Part shown: in pieces, positions 24,016-31,522 of the stretch
Numbering within the stretch: position 1 is the first letter of the stretch
How the letters are laid out: each line of letters begins with the position of its first letter
Source of the DNA: Owenweeksia hongkongensis DSM 17368
Lineage (GTDB): Bacteria > Bacteroidota > Bacteroidia > Flavobacteriales > Schleiferiaceae
Assembly (NCBI RefSeq): GCF_000236705.1
Contig: NC_016599.1
Span: 806,001-870,000 of the forward strand
Length of the DNA stretch: 64,000 nt
Direction: 5' to 3'
Program-made: the position numbers and the translations under genes
Notes under the pieces: generated by a model
Told to the model about the DNA's origin: nothing
Databases searched by the model: none
Seen by the model: only the letters and a program-made list of their open reading frames with translations

Positions 24016-24033
24016 TTCTCCCCCACTATTCTA
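24016..24033 (+). repeat. Short direct repeat, right copy
   Basis: TTCTCCCCCACTATTCTA, paired with 22521-22538 (17 of 18 bases identical), lies downstream of the metallopeptidase-like gene. Confidence 0.45.
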
Positions 24034-24147
24034 AAAACATATTAGTCCATAGGCAAAGGCTTTCGATTGGCCTTTTTTAAGTAGCTAAGTTTGTGCTGTG
24101 ATATAAAGCTGATTTCAGCAGCTCTTATTACCCAAAGCCAACAGACT

Positions 24148-25176
24148 ATGAAACATATTATTATTCTATTAGCAGCAGCCTTTACTGTGGCTTGTAGCTC
24201 ACCAAAAGCAGAAATCACACAAGTAGCGGCTATAAAAGGCCAGCAACTTACCGGCATAGCTGTAAGTAATACAGGAAGTATTTTTGTGAACTTTCCACGC
24301 TGGAGAAGTGGCGTAAAACAATCTGTAGCGCGGCTGAATGGTGATGGAGAATTCACCCCCTATCCCAACGCACAATGGAATAATTGGGAAATAGGAGAAG
24401 CCGCCAGCGATTCTGTTTTTATAGGCGTGCAATCTGTATTTGCTCACCAGAACAATCTCTACGTATTAGATACCCGCAATCCAAAGTTTCAAGGAGTACT
24501 GGATGCGCCACGTATTTTTGTGTTTGATCTTAACACAGATCAGCTTATTAAAACCTATGTATTGTCGCTCGGCAGTTATCACTCTAATTCCTATATCAAT
24601 GATTTGAGGATAGACACTCAGCATAACAAAATGTACCTTACTGATTCTGAGCGAGGCGGTTTAGTAGTGGTAGATTTAAGTTCGGGCCAATCGTTTAGAG
24701 TTTTGGATGGCCATGCCTCTACCAGCGCAGAAACGGATTATCTTACTATAAATGGTAAAAAGTGGAGCAACACGGTAAACTCTGATGGAATTGCATTGGA
24801 TGTTGAAAATGGTATTTTATATTATCACTCCCTTACAGGGTATAGTTTATATGCTGTGCCCACGGCCGTACTTTCTGGCGGCAATGCAGCTGAGATAGAA
24901 AATAATGTAAAATTGGTAGCCACCACCCCCGCTCCTGATGGGATGATTTTTGAGTCTGGGAATTTATACCTAGCAGACCTTGAGCATCACAAAATAATGC
25001 GCTACAACCCCGCTAGCAATAAACTGGAAGCTATAGCTGAAAGTGACCAAATTAAGTGGGCCGATAGCTTTAGTATTTACAAGGGTGAATTGTACTTTAC
25101 CAATTCAAGGATCCACGAAGTAAGCGACAACATTGCTGCTATGGAATTCAGCGTCAATAAAATCAGTATTCAATAA
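24148..25176 (+). CDS. Major royal jelly/yellow-family lipoprotein (beta-propeller)
   Basis: From the ATG at 24148 the protein has 342 residues and a proper lipoprotein signal, MKHIIILLAAAFTVAC (Cys16); starts farther upstream would bury the signal. The rest matches the MRJP/yellow family: LTGIAVSNTGSIFVNFPRW, WNNWEIG, LYVLDTRNPKFQG, SYINDLRIDTQHNKMYLTDS, WSNTVNSDGIALDVENGILYYHSL and APDGMIFESGNLYLADLEHHKI. These form a six-bladed propeller that in insects binds small amines or has dopachrome-converting activity. The bacterial function is not established. The VOC gene follows 28 bases later and may be co-transcribed. Confidence 0.85.
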   Translation: MKHIIILLAAAFTVACSSPKAEITQVAAIKGQQLTGIAVSNTGSIFVNFPRWRSGVKQSVARLNGDGEFTPYPNAQWNNWEIGEAASDSVFIGVQSVFAHQNNLYVLDTRNPKFQGVLDAPRIFVFDLNTDQLIKTYVLSLGSYHSNSYINDLRIDTQHNKMYLTDSERGGLVVVDLSSGQSFRVLDGHASTSAETDYLTINGKKWSNTVNSDGIALDVENGILYYHSLTGYSLYAVPTAVLSGGNAAEIENNVKLVATTPAPDGMIFESGNLYLADLEHHKIMRYNPASNKLEAIAESDQIKWADSFSIYKGELYFTNSRIHEVSDNIAAMEFSVNKISIQ

Positions 25177-25204
25177 AAACAAGAAGTTTATAAATACACT
25201 AACT

Positions 25205-25714
25205 ATGAGTGATACACATTACCCAAAATCATTTTCACATATAGGAATCACCGTTCCGGATATTGAAGCGGCCACTAAGTTTTACTCTGAAATAATGGGT
25301 TGGTACATAATAATGGAACCTTCTAAAGTGAAGAAGGAAAGCGACACTGCTATTGGCCAAATGTGCATTGATGTCTTTGGTGACGATTGGGAAGAATTTG
25401 AAATTGCTCACATGTCCACTTCTGATGGTATTGGTATTGAGTTGTTTTCTTTTCCTCATGGCAAAAAGGAAGCTCCGGAGTTTAATCCTTTCAACACGGG
25501 CCTTTTCCATTTCTGTGTTCAGGATCCGGATATTGAAAATCTTACCAAGAAAATAGTAGAAGCCGGTGGCAAGCAGCGCATGCCTATCCGTGAGTATTAC
25601 CCAGGCGAAAAGCCTTATAAAATGGTGTATGTAGAAGATCCTTTCGGAATTGTATTTGAAATATACACCCACAGCTATGAGCTAACGTATTCTTCTGGCG
25701 CCTATCAGAAGTAG
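25205..25714 (+). CDS. VOC-superfamily (glyoxalase/dioxygenase-like) protein
   Basis: The 169-residue protein starts at the ATG at 25205, where homology begins. It has the paired beta-alpha-beta-beta-beta VOC modules: FSHIGITVPDIEAATKFYSEIMGWYII, with the first metal ligand in SHIGI, and GLFHFCVQDPDIENLTKKIVEAGGKQ, with His in LFHF and a closing VYVEDPFGIVFEIYTHS. The Glu in FEIY is the usual last ligand. The family includes lactoylglutathione lyase-like enzymes and ring-cleaving dioxygenases; substrate unknown. Located behind the MRJP-family gene. Confidence 0.8.
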   Translation: MSDTHYPKSFSHIGITVPDIEAATKFYSEIMGWYIIMEPSKVKKESDTAIGQMCIDVFGDDWEEFEIAHMSTSDGIGIELFSFPHGKKEAPEFNPFNTGLFHFCVQDPDIENLTKKIVEAGGKQRMPIREYYPGEKPYKMVYVEDPFGIVFEIYTHSYELTYSSGAYQK

Positions 25715-26011
25715 GAATCAAGCCAATTTTATAAAATTAAGAATCTAGTGAAAAGAAAAGGTGCTTTGGAGCGGTTGAAGTAATCGATCTAAAAACTTAT
25801 TTGTCAAATACATAATCAACCATGTGATCCTCTGTTCAATACAGAGAGGTCTATGTATTCAAACGAACCGTCAATCAATAACTAAAGACAATCGCTTCTA
25901 GGTCAAACCGTTTCAGCTTTTGTAAACTACTCATTTTGCCTCTGTTTAATAAGAGTGTCTCTCTAATTTTAAGCTTAGAATTTTCTCCTAACAAACTAAA
26001 CTTTTAAAATT
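25715..26011. other. Intergenic region with a small hairpin
   Basis: A 297-base gap. It holds one hairpin, CTCTGT-TCAAT-ACAGAG, at 25830-25846. No T run follows it, so it is not a clear terminator. No ORF or RNA gene is evident. Confidence 0.35.
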
Positions 26012-27907
26012 ATGAGTTTTATTATTAGAGGCAATCTTTGTGGCTATATCTGCCGCGATTGCCGTGAATCACTCAGCAATGTCGTGGTTCGCATTTACGA
26101 ACCTGGCGATAGCCAAAATCAGCCCGACATAGTGGCTGCAGATCCAAAGTACACCTTACAGGTACTTGACGAAAAAGAAGTGAATGCCAAGAAAAAGCAA
26201 CTTCTTGCGGAAGGAAAAACCGATGAGTCGGGAAGCTTTGAAATTACCTTACCGAAAGGGTACAATGGTGGCCCTGTAGTAATTGATGTAAGCCTATCGA
26301 GAGTACCAGAGCAAACCAGTGATGTAAAGAAAACTGTACAGTTTAGCATCACTACTTTGCAGCCTGCATGGCGAGGAAACGACAACGACCATTATTTCAC
26401 TTGGAGCTACTGTCTTTCTTACAGGTTCTGGTGTGCCATCCGTGCTTTGTTTGATGCATGGGTAATCTGTGGAACTGTTCGTTCTTGTGTAGACAACAAA
26501 ACCCCTTTGGTAGGCGTAAAGGTTTCAGCTTTTGATGCAGACTGGCTAAGTGATGATTTGCTTGGAACAGCCACCACGGATGGAGGTGGGCACTTTAGGA
26601 TTGACTATACCAGCAAGGATTTTAAGCAAACATTTCTATCTCCCATTATTAATGTAGAAACGCCCTTCTCCTCTACCTCTGGCCCTGACCTTTACTTTGT
26701 GGTAGAGTCAAGTGGAGGGACGGTGCTGTATGAAGAAACCCGACCTGATGGTCAAACTCCCGATAGGCGTGATGCCCCCAACTGCTTTTGCATAAACCTA
26801 TGTGTTGACTTTGAGATACCTGGTCCGGATACAATTGTGAGTGCGTGGACAGGCATCGGCACTCAATTTACCATCCCTGTGGGTGTAGATCTAAATGATT
26901 TTGACACTGAAGGTTATGCCGGCTCTTTGCGATATGGGCTTACCGGTGCCATACGTGCCACAGGACAAGTAGCCATTAGCAGTACCAACAAAGCCATGCA
27001 GGGCAATCCTTATGAGTACCGCTTTTTGGTGAGCGATAGCGTAACTGGTGTAAATGGAGGCGTGCCGGTAAATGCAGCCAACTTCACCAAAATAGTAGGT
27101 GTGGATTCTGGACTATTTTCTTCCATCAAAATAGGACAGATGTGGTACAACGGTAGTCCTTTTAAAGTTGTTGATATTGAAGCCACCACTGCTGACCTGG
27201 ACAGCGATGGTTGGCTGGATGCAAACCAAAGTGTGCTTCGCACTTTTACCGATGACCCCGGCCTAAACCCTGCTGACCTTACCGACCCAACAGAAAGTAG
27301 CAAATGGCACTGGGTAGACTTGGACGGAATGATGGGAATAAATACCTCCGTGCTTACGGATAATAACATGCCCAGTGTGGGACAAGCTGGCGATGCAGTA
27401 CCCCCAGCGCAGCGTAAAGGCGTGGAGAAAATAGCCATACGCTTTGAACTTCGCGAAGTGATTGATAAGGCTGCCAACAATTTCAATTATCTCTCCGGCA
27501 GTGGGCAAACCTTAAATGCCATGGTGGTAAACAACACCGCTCCTACAGTGGAATTTGAAATTAAACAAAACAGCGGTGGAGCGGCTTGTGATGCCCTTAG
27601 CGGAAATATAGATGTGGCCTACACTGCCCACCACCCAGAGTTGGAAGATGTGCGCATAAACATTAGAAGTAATGACAGCGCCATAAACACAAACCTTGTA
27701 GGGCCAGGACTGCCGGTAAACAATAATACCAATGCAGGTCTAAACCATCGTAATGATGCCAGCCTGCCAATTACTCAGGCACCAAATAGTATAGCACTTA
27801 AAACCTGCTCATACATTGCCACCTTTAATGTAAAACGAAGATTGCATACAGGTGATGGTGGTATTGGCACCCATCAAATACAGAAGTCTTTCTACTACAC
27901 CGCGTAG
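26012..27907 (+). CDS. Large protein with carboxypeptidase-regulatory/transthyretin-like domains, no signal peptide
   Basis: A 631-residue protein with no signal peptide, membrane helix or sorting domain. Residues 1-125 and about 150-265 look like two carboxypeptidase-regulatory-like (transthyretin fold) modules: IRGNLCGYICRDCRESLSNVVVRIYEPGD...GKTDESGSFEITLPKGYNGGPV, and ICGTVRSCVDNKTPLVGVKVSAFDAD...TATTDGGGHFRIDY. Cysteines cluster in CGYICRDC, CLSYRFWC and CFCINLC. The C-terminal 350 residues are beta-rich and repeat-free and contain DLDSDGWLDANQS, a calcium-loop-like stretch. A cytoplasmic or non-Sec-exported beta-rich protein is implied, for example cargo of a contractile or other secretion machine, but none is encoded here. 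Monocistronic. Confidence 0.5.
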   Translation: MSFIIRGNLCGYICRDCRESLSNVVVRIYEPGDSQNQPDIVAADPKYTLQVLDEKEVNAKKKQLLAEGKTDESGSFEITLPKGYNGGPVVIDVSLSRVPEQTSDVKKTVQFSITTLQPAWRGNDNDHYFTWSYCLSYRFWCAIRALFDAWVICGTVRSCVDNKTPLVGVKVSAFDADWLSDDLLGTATTDGGGHFRIDYTSKDFKQTFLSPIINVETPFSSTSGPDLYFVVESSGGTVLYEETRPDGQTPDRRDAPNCFCINLCVDFEIPGPDTIVSAWTGIGTQFTIPVGVDLNDFDTEGYAGSLRYGLTGAIRATGQVAISSTNKAMQGNPYEYRFLVSDSVTGVNGGVPVNAANFTKIVGVDSGLFSSIKIGQMWYNGSPFKVVDIEATTADLDSDGWLDANQSVLRTFTDDPGLNPADLTDPTESSKWHWVDLDGMMGINTSVLTDNNMPSVGQAGDAVPPAQRKGVEKIAIRFELREVIDKAANNFNYLSGSGQTLNAMVVNNTAPTVEFEIKQNSGGAACDALSGNIDVAYTAHHPELEDVRINIRSNDSAINTNLVGPGLPVNNNTNAGLNHRNDASLPITQAPNSIALKTCSYIATFNVKRRLHTGDGGIGTHQIQKSFYYTA

Positions 27908-27930
27908 TTTTAATAAGTTTTCATTTATCG

Positions 27931-27964
27931 CAGCCTCTTCATTTATTTGAAGGGGCTGTTTTGT
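27931..27964 (+). terminator. Intrinsic terminator
   Basis: An 11-bp stem (CAGCCTCTTCA with TGAAGGGGCTG, one wobble) and a 6-nt loop are followed by a T-rich stretch, 23 bases after the stop codon. Confidence 0.7.
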
Positions 27965-28096
27965 GTGGATACCTTCATTAAAAGCCACATAGACCAATTG
28001 TCTTTTTTTATAAATTTCCCAAGCTTTACTCCACTTCTCACATATTTTTATGTGTTTTGATTTGTTTAATTAAAAAATTACTTTAAAACCTCCAAT

Positions 28097-28810
28097 TTGA
28101 ACAACTCCATTTTCTTCGTTCTTGTCATAGCCCTTATTCTCGGTGTCATGATCTATAACTTCTTTTTCAGCAAAAAGGCCAGGATAAACCGAAAGTTGAA
28201 AAAGGCTCCATCACGCAAAATATCTGAATTTAAGGATGGCGAAGTTGCCAAAATTGTTGGAGAGGTATTTCCAATTGGTGAACTGCTTTTAGCTCCTTTA
28301 TCCAAAAGAAAATGTTCTTACTATTATGTGCTTATAGAGCAAAAGAAGTCCAGTGGCAAAAATTCATATTGGCGTACCATTATTGAGAATGAGGTTTCGC
28401 ATAAATTTTTGATAAAGGAAGGTGAGCATTATGCCTTAATCAATGACACACGTGTGATGAGCAATATTGTAATCGATAAGGAGTATTCTTCTGGCTTACT
28501 TAATGATGCTACAATGCAACTAGAGAGCTATTTGAAAAAGCATAATCATGAGAGCGAAAATTTCTTTGGCTTTAACAAACAGCTGCGATACAAAGAAGGC
28601 ATTCTAGAAACCAATGAAAGAGTTTCGGTTTTGGGCCAAGGTCAATGGAAAAGCGCTGAAGAGCTTGAACTGCCTTTAGAATATGGAAACATACTTGTAC
28701 TTACCGCAGCAGATGATGAGCATATTTACCTAAGTGATAACCCCGAAACCACACAAGTGAACACGGTAAAACCTACCCGAAACCGATATAATAAAAGGTA
28801 TAGAAAGTAG
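28097..28810 (+). CDS. GIDE/MUL1-like domain membrane protein
   Basis: A TTG start gives 237 residues with one N-terminal membrane helix (NSIFFVLVIALILGVMIYNFFF); an ATG farther on would delete it. The cytoplasmic part has EVAKIVGEVFPIGELLLAPLSKRKCSYYYVLIEQK, WRTIIENEVSHKFLIKEG, and near the end ERVSVLGQGQW. This is the arrangement of the GIDE domain next to the membrane in eukaryotic MUL1/MAPL-type E3 ligases. The bacterial form has no RING finger and no known enzyme activity. It probably senses or binds something at the inner membrane. Single gene. Confidence 0.6.
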   Translation: MNNSIFFVLVIALILGVMIYNFFFSKKARINRKLKKAPSRKISEFKDGEVAKIVGEVFPIGELLLAPLSKRKCSYYYVLIEQKKSSGKNSYWRTIIENEVSHKFLIKEGEHYALINDTRVMSNIVIDKEYSSGLLNDATMQLESYLKKHNHESENFFGFNKQLRYKEGILETNERVSVLGQGQWKSAEELELPLEYGNILVLTAADDEHIYLSDNPETTQVNTVKPTRNRYNKRYRK

Positions 28811-28910
28811 CCCAACTAAAGGCACTATTGACAATACGCTGCAATATCCTTATATTCGTTTTCTGCTACGCAACATTATTTGTTGTACCACTTGAATAAT
28901 GCCTTAAAAT

Positions 28911-29408
28911 ATGAACGTGAAAAATCTTCTTTTCTTCGCTATCATAGTTTCGCTTTTTGCCTGTAATAAGGAGGAAGACGAAAAGGCTACCATCAATTAC
29001 TACATGACGTCCAATAAAAGCAGAACCTACGATCATGTAATGTTTCGCTTTGACTACACGAGGGTTATCTATAGTCATAATGACAGAGAAAGTGTTGTGG
29101 AACTTTTACCTCAAAACATAATTCTGGATTTAGATCGCCCATCAGAAATTTATCTGGGTTCCTCCCCTGCCGAGCCGGGCGAAATAAAAGGTTACAGTTT
29201 TCAAATTTCGGATGTGAAGGTGGTGAAAGATGGAGATACAATAGCTTTGGATCAACCCTACCAATATGACGACTATACCGAGTTTTCTCTCAATCCTGCA
29301 AAAGGAGACATCATGAATATCAATTTTGTGCTGGATGTAGATGGCTCCACCATTTTGGACACAATTACAGGCAACCACTGGATTAGCCCTAAAATCGCTG
29401 TAGAGTAA
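28911..29408 (+). CDS. Lipoprotein of unknown function
   Basis: The 165-residue product has lipobox LFAC (MNVKNLLFFAIIVSLFAC) followed by NKEEDEK, an acidic stretch of the type that sends lipoproteins to the cell surface in Bacteroidota. The mature domain is strand-rich (MFRFDYTRVIYSHNDRESVVELLPQNIILDLD, then YSFQISDVKVVKDGD) and recalls fimbrial or DUF4382-type beta-sandwich lipoproteins, without a firm motif. No neighbours clarify its role. Confidence 0.5.
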   Translation: MNVKNLLFFAIIVSLFACNKEEDEKATINYYMTSNKSRTYDHVMFRFDYTRVIYSHNDRESVVELLPQNIILDLDRPSEIYLGSSPAEPGEIKGYSFQISDVKVVKDGDTIALDQPYQYDDYTEFSLNPAKGDIMNINFVLDVDGSTILDTITGNHWISPKIAVE

Positions 29409-29529
29409 TTCTTCCTTTCCAAATGGTTTGGTTTCGGTTTATATGTGTGATTTCTTAACTAAGCCTATTGAGATTAAGCTTTTATCTAAAAATCACCCAC
29501 TCTCAATATTATAATCTCAAATCAGACGT

Positions 29530-29537
29530 TAGCTTTG
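29530..29537 (+). promoter_or_regulatory. -7 promoter element for the two-gene surface module
   Basis: TAGCTTTG fits TAnnTTTG. With a transcription start about four bases beyond it (near 29541), the GTG at 29542 would be almost the first codon of the message, implying a leaderless transcript. Confidence 0.45.
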
Positions 29538-29541
29538 CGAA

Positions 29542-29925
29542 GTGATTAATTCGATCCGAAATAGCGTCTACTTAAAAGTCATCTGGGGCTTTCTAGGCTT
29601 ATTCTTGCTAAATATTAGCGTGGATAGTGTCGACCTTAATCCACAGCACATTTCAGAAGATTTAACCATCAATGATCAAGAAAGTATTATTGAAATTATA
29701 ATAGAGAAACTTTTAGGTTTTGAAAATTTTGTTTCGGAGTACGATGATGTGGATTCTAATGAGACGGAAGGTAAAAATGGGCCTATAAATTTTGACACCC
29801 TACTAACCAATTCATTACATTCTTTTCGATCTTGCTTTATAGCCCATAAGTTGACCTTTGGTAATTACAGTCAAAGCATCACTACTGGATATTTTAAGCT
29901 ACTCACCCCTCCTCCACAAGCCTGA
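29542..29925 (+). CDS. Small exported protein, first gene of a conserved-looking pair
   Basis: The 127-residue product has a GTG start, an N-terminal hydrophobic segment (YLKVIWGFLGLFLLNISVDSVD), an acidic middle with HISEDLTINDQESIIEIIIEKLLGFENFVSEYDD, and a C-terminal LLTPPPQA. I recall similar short ORFs (EDLSINE...LE..LG..N...E.DD...PPPKA) directly upstream of the type of gene found next here, in other flavobacteria, but cannot name the family. Probably membrane-anchored or secreted. Its closeness to the -7 box suggests leaderless translation. Confidence 0.5.
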   Translation: MINSIRNSVYLKVIWGFLGLFLLNISVDSVDLNPQHISEDLTINDQESIIEIIIEKLLGFENFVSEYDDVDSNETEGKNGPINFDTLLTNSLHSFRSCFIAHKLTFGNYSQSITTGYFKLLTPPPQA

Positions 29926-30003
29926 TTTGTTTGATAGCAATTTCTAGCGCCATTGTCTTTTTGACTCTTGGCACAAACTTTATTTATCTCAAAACAAATC
30001 ATC

Positions 30004-30867
30004 ATGAATATTCGAATATTAAAAGCATCAGCGCTTATGCTGATAGCTACCACGCATACTGTTGCCCAAAATCAAAATTCAATTAAAGACAGTCTTTTTA
30101 TTAATGAAATAGAAGACTCTCAGGAACCTCCAAAAGTACTCCATGCCGAACCCTTGTACATCGACCTCATTCGTGACCTTGGAGCAAGAAAGGGCGAGAA
30201 GGAATGGAACCTTGGTTTGGGATTAACTGACAATTTAACCTTTGATTCATACGAAGCACTTGTAGAATACGAGTGGGCTCCCATTGATAGACTAGGCTTA
30301 GAAGTAGAGTTACCATTTACATTTTATAGCCCCTTGGGTGAACAATCAAAAGAGACTACGCCCAATAACAAGCTCAATAGCATTAAGCTTGCTACGCAGT
30401 GGTCATTTTTTGTAAGTGAAAAAATTGCAACCTCAATGGCCTTGGGTTATATAAATGAATTTGAACTTTCAGACTTTGGGAGTTTTGGAGATCCTTTAAT
30501 CAAAGGAAATGTGTACAATCCATTTTTTGTGATTGCCAAACGATGGGGAAATAACATTCACTCATTGATATACACAGGGCCTATGATAGAACAGAATTTT
30601 GCCAGTTCAGATTTTCATTTTGCCTATGATATTAATACAAGCTTTCATTACATGATTACTGGTACTAGAAACTTTGTGGGTGTGGAGTTCAATAAAACTA
30701 TCCACAACCATGATTTTGATATGACCATTCGTCCGCAGATGAGGCTTGGTATAACTCATAATATTATGATCGGTATAGTTGCCGGGATTCCTGTAAGCAG
30801 AGAAAATGAACGTTTTAGTTCTTTTCTACGACTTATTTGGGAGCCCAAAGAAAAGAAGCATCATTAG
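30004..30867 (+). CDS. Outer-membrane barrel-like protein (HAEPLYIDLIRDLGARKGEKEW family)
   Basis: From the ATG at 30004 the protein has 287 residues with a signal peptide (MNIRILKASALMLIATTHTVAQ). The first mature block contains HAEPLYIDLIRDLGARKGEKEW, a strongly conserved-looking signature, followed by alternating strands (NLGLGLTDNLTFDSYEALVEYEWAPIDRLGLEVELPFTFY, then SSFLRLIWEP) typical of outer-membrane beta-barrels. I recall this motif from many flavobacterial proteins, often paired with the short ORF seen just upstream. Function unknown. The pair is closed by a strong terminator. Confidence 0.6.
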   Translation: MNIRILKASALMLIATTHTVAQNQNSIKDSLFINEIEDSQEPPKVLHAEPLYIDLIRDLGARKGEKEWNLGLGLTDNLTFDSYEALVEYEWAPIDRLGLEVELPFTFYSPLGEQSKETTPNNKLNSIKLATQWSFFVSEKIATSMALGYINEFELSDFGSFGDPLIKGNVYNPFFVIAKRWGNNIHSLIYTGPMIEQNFASSDFHFAYDINTSFHYMITGTRNFVGVEFNKTIHNHDFDMTIRPQMRLGITHNIMIGIVAGIPVSRENERFSSFLRLIWEPKEKKHH

Positions 30868-30880
30868 CGATTATACTAAA

Positions 30881-30909
30881 ACAAGAAAGGCCTATTTGGC
30901 CTTTCTTGT
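30881..30909. terminator. Bidirectional intrinsic terminator
   Basis: A perfect 12-bp stem, ACAAGAAAGGCC and its complement, with a TATTT loop. It lies between converging genes (plus-strand barrel-like protein and minus-strand thioesterase). Confidence 0.8.
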
Positions 30910-30933
30910 AATAACTGTAAAAAATCATCTTAA

Positions 30934-31368
30934 TTAATTCTGCCAGGTAAAGTCTTCTGACTTTGGCATGTTATCAAAGGCAACATGCGCTACTTCTGGT
31001 GGTACTGTAAGCTTACGCTTAATAGTATCTATCCAGGCTCCATCTACGGTAATTTCCGCACACAAAACATCCCCTTTCATTATTTGATGACGAATGGTCC
31101 AGCGCGAATAATCCTTGCGCATAGATACAATTGCGATGTTCATGGTTAGCTGATCTCCAAAATGTATTTCCTTCCTGAATACAGCTTCTTCCCTAAAAAG
31201 TATAGGCCCGAAGTTGTTCTTTACCATCACCATTGGTGAAAGGCCATTTTCAATAAGATACTGCGTTCGGTGCTGGGCTCCTAAATCATAATATACCGAA
31301 TGACGAACGTGAAAATTTGGATCCATGTCGCTCCAGCGAAGGGAAATGGGTCTAGAATATTCTTTCAT
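30934..31368 (-). CDS. Hotdog-fold acyl-CoA thioesterase (4HBT family)
   Basis: The 144-residue protein has the 4-hydroxybenzoyl-CoA thioesterase signature near the N-terminus: LRWSDMDPNFHVRHSVYYDLGAQHR. The Asp in SDMDPNFHV takes the catalytic position. FREEAVFRKEIHFGDQLTMNIAIV and WTIRHQIMKGDVLCAEITVDGAWID complete the hotdog strands. It would hydrolyse an acyl-CoA thioester in the cytoplasm; substrate unknown. It stands alone, between a bidirectional terminator and the terminator of the dpp gene. Confidence 0.8.
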   Translation of the reverse strand: MKEYSRPISLRWSDMDPNFHVRHSVYYDLGAQHRTQYLIENGLSPMVMVKNNFGPILFREEAVFRKEIHFGDQLTMNIAIVSMRKDYSRWTIRHQIMKGDVLCAEITVDGAWIDTIKRKLTVPPEVAHVAFDNMPKSEDFTWQN

Positions 31369-31465
31369 AATGCTTCTTTAGAATAATGGTCGAATTTACA
31401 GATTCAAGTTTAATATGCATGCATAAAGATTATAATATCCCTCTATTGCCATGTTGTGTATCTCC

Positions 31466-31499
31466 ATAAAAAAAGCCCGTTGGCGAACCAACGGGCTTT
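31466..31499 (-). terminator. Intrinsic terminator of the dipeptidyl peptidase III gene
   Basis: A perfect 12-bp stem (AAAGCCCGTTGG and its complement) with a CGAA tetraloop. On the minus strand it is followed by a run of Ts, 24 bases past the stop codon. Confidence 0.85.
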
Positions 31500-31522
31500 C
31501 ATAAATCAATACATCATTTCCT

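Noticed and set aside
26012-27907. Calling the 631-residue protein a T9SS substrate
   Set aside because: No signal peptide and no type A or B sorting domain at the C-terminus.
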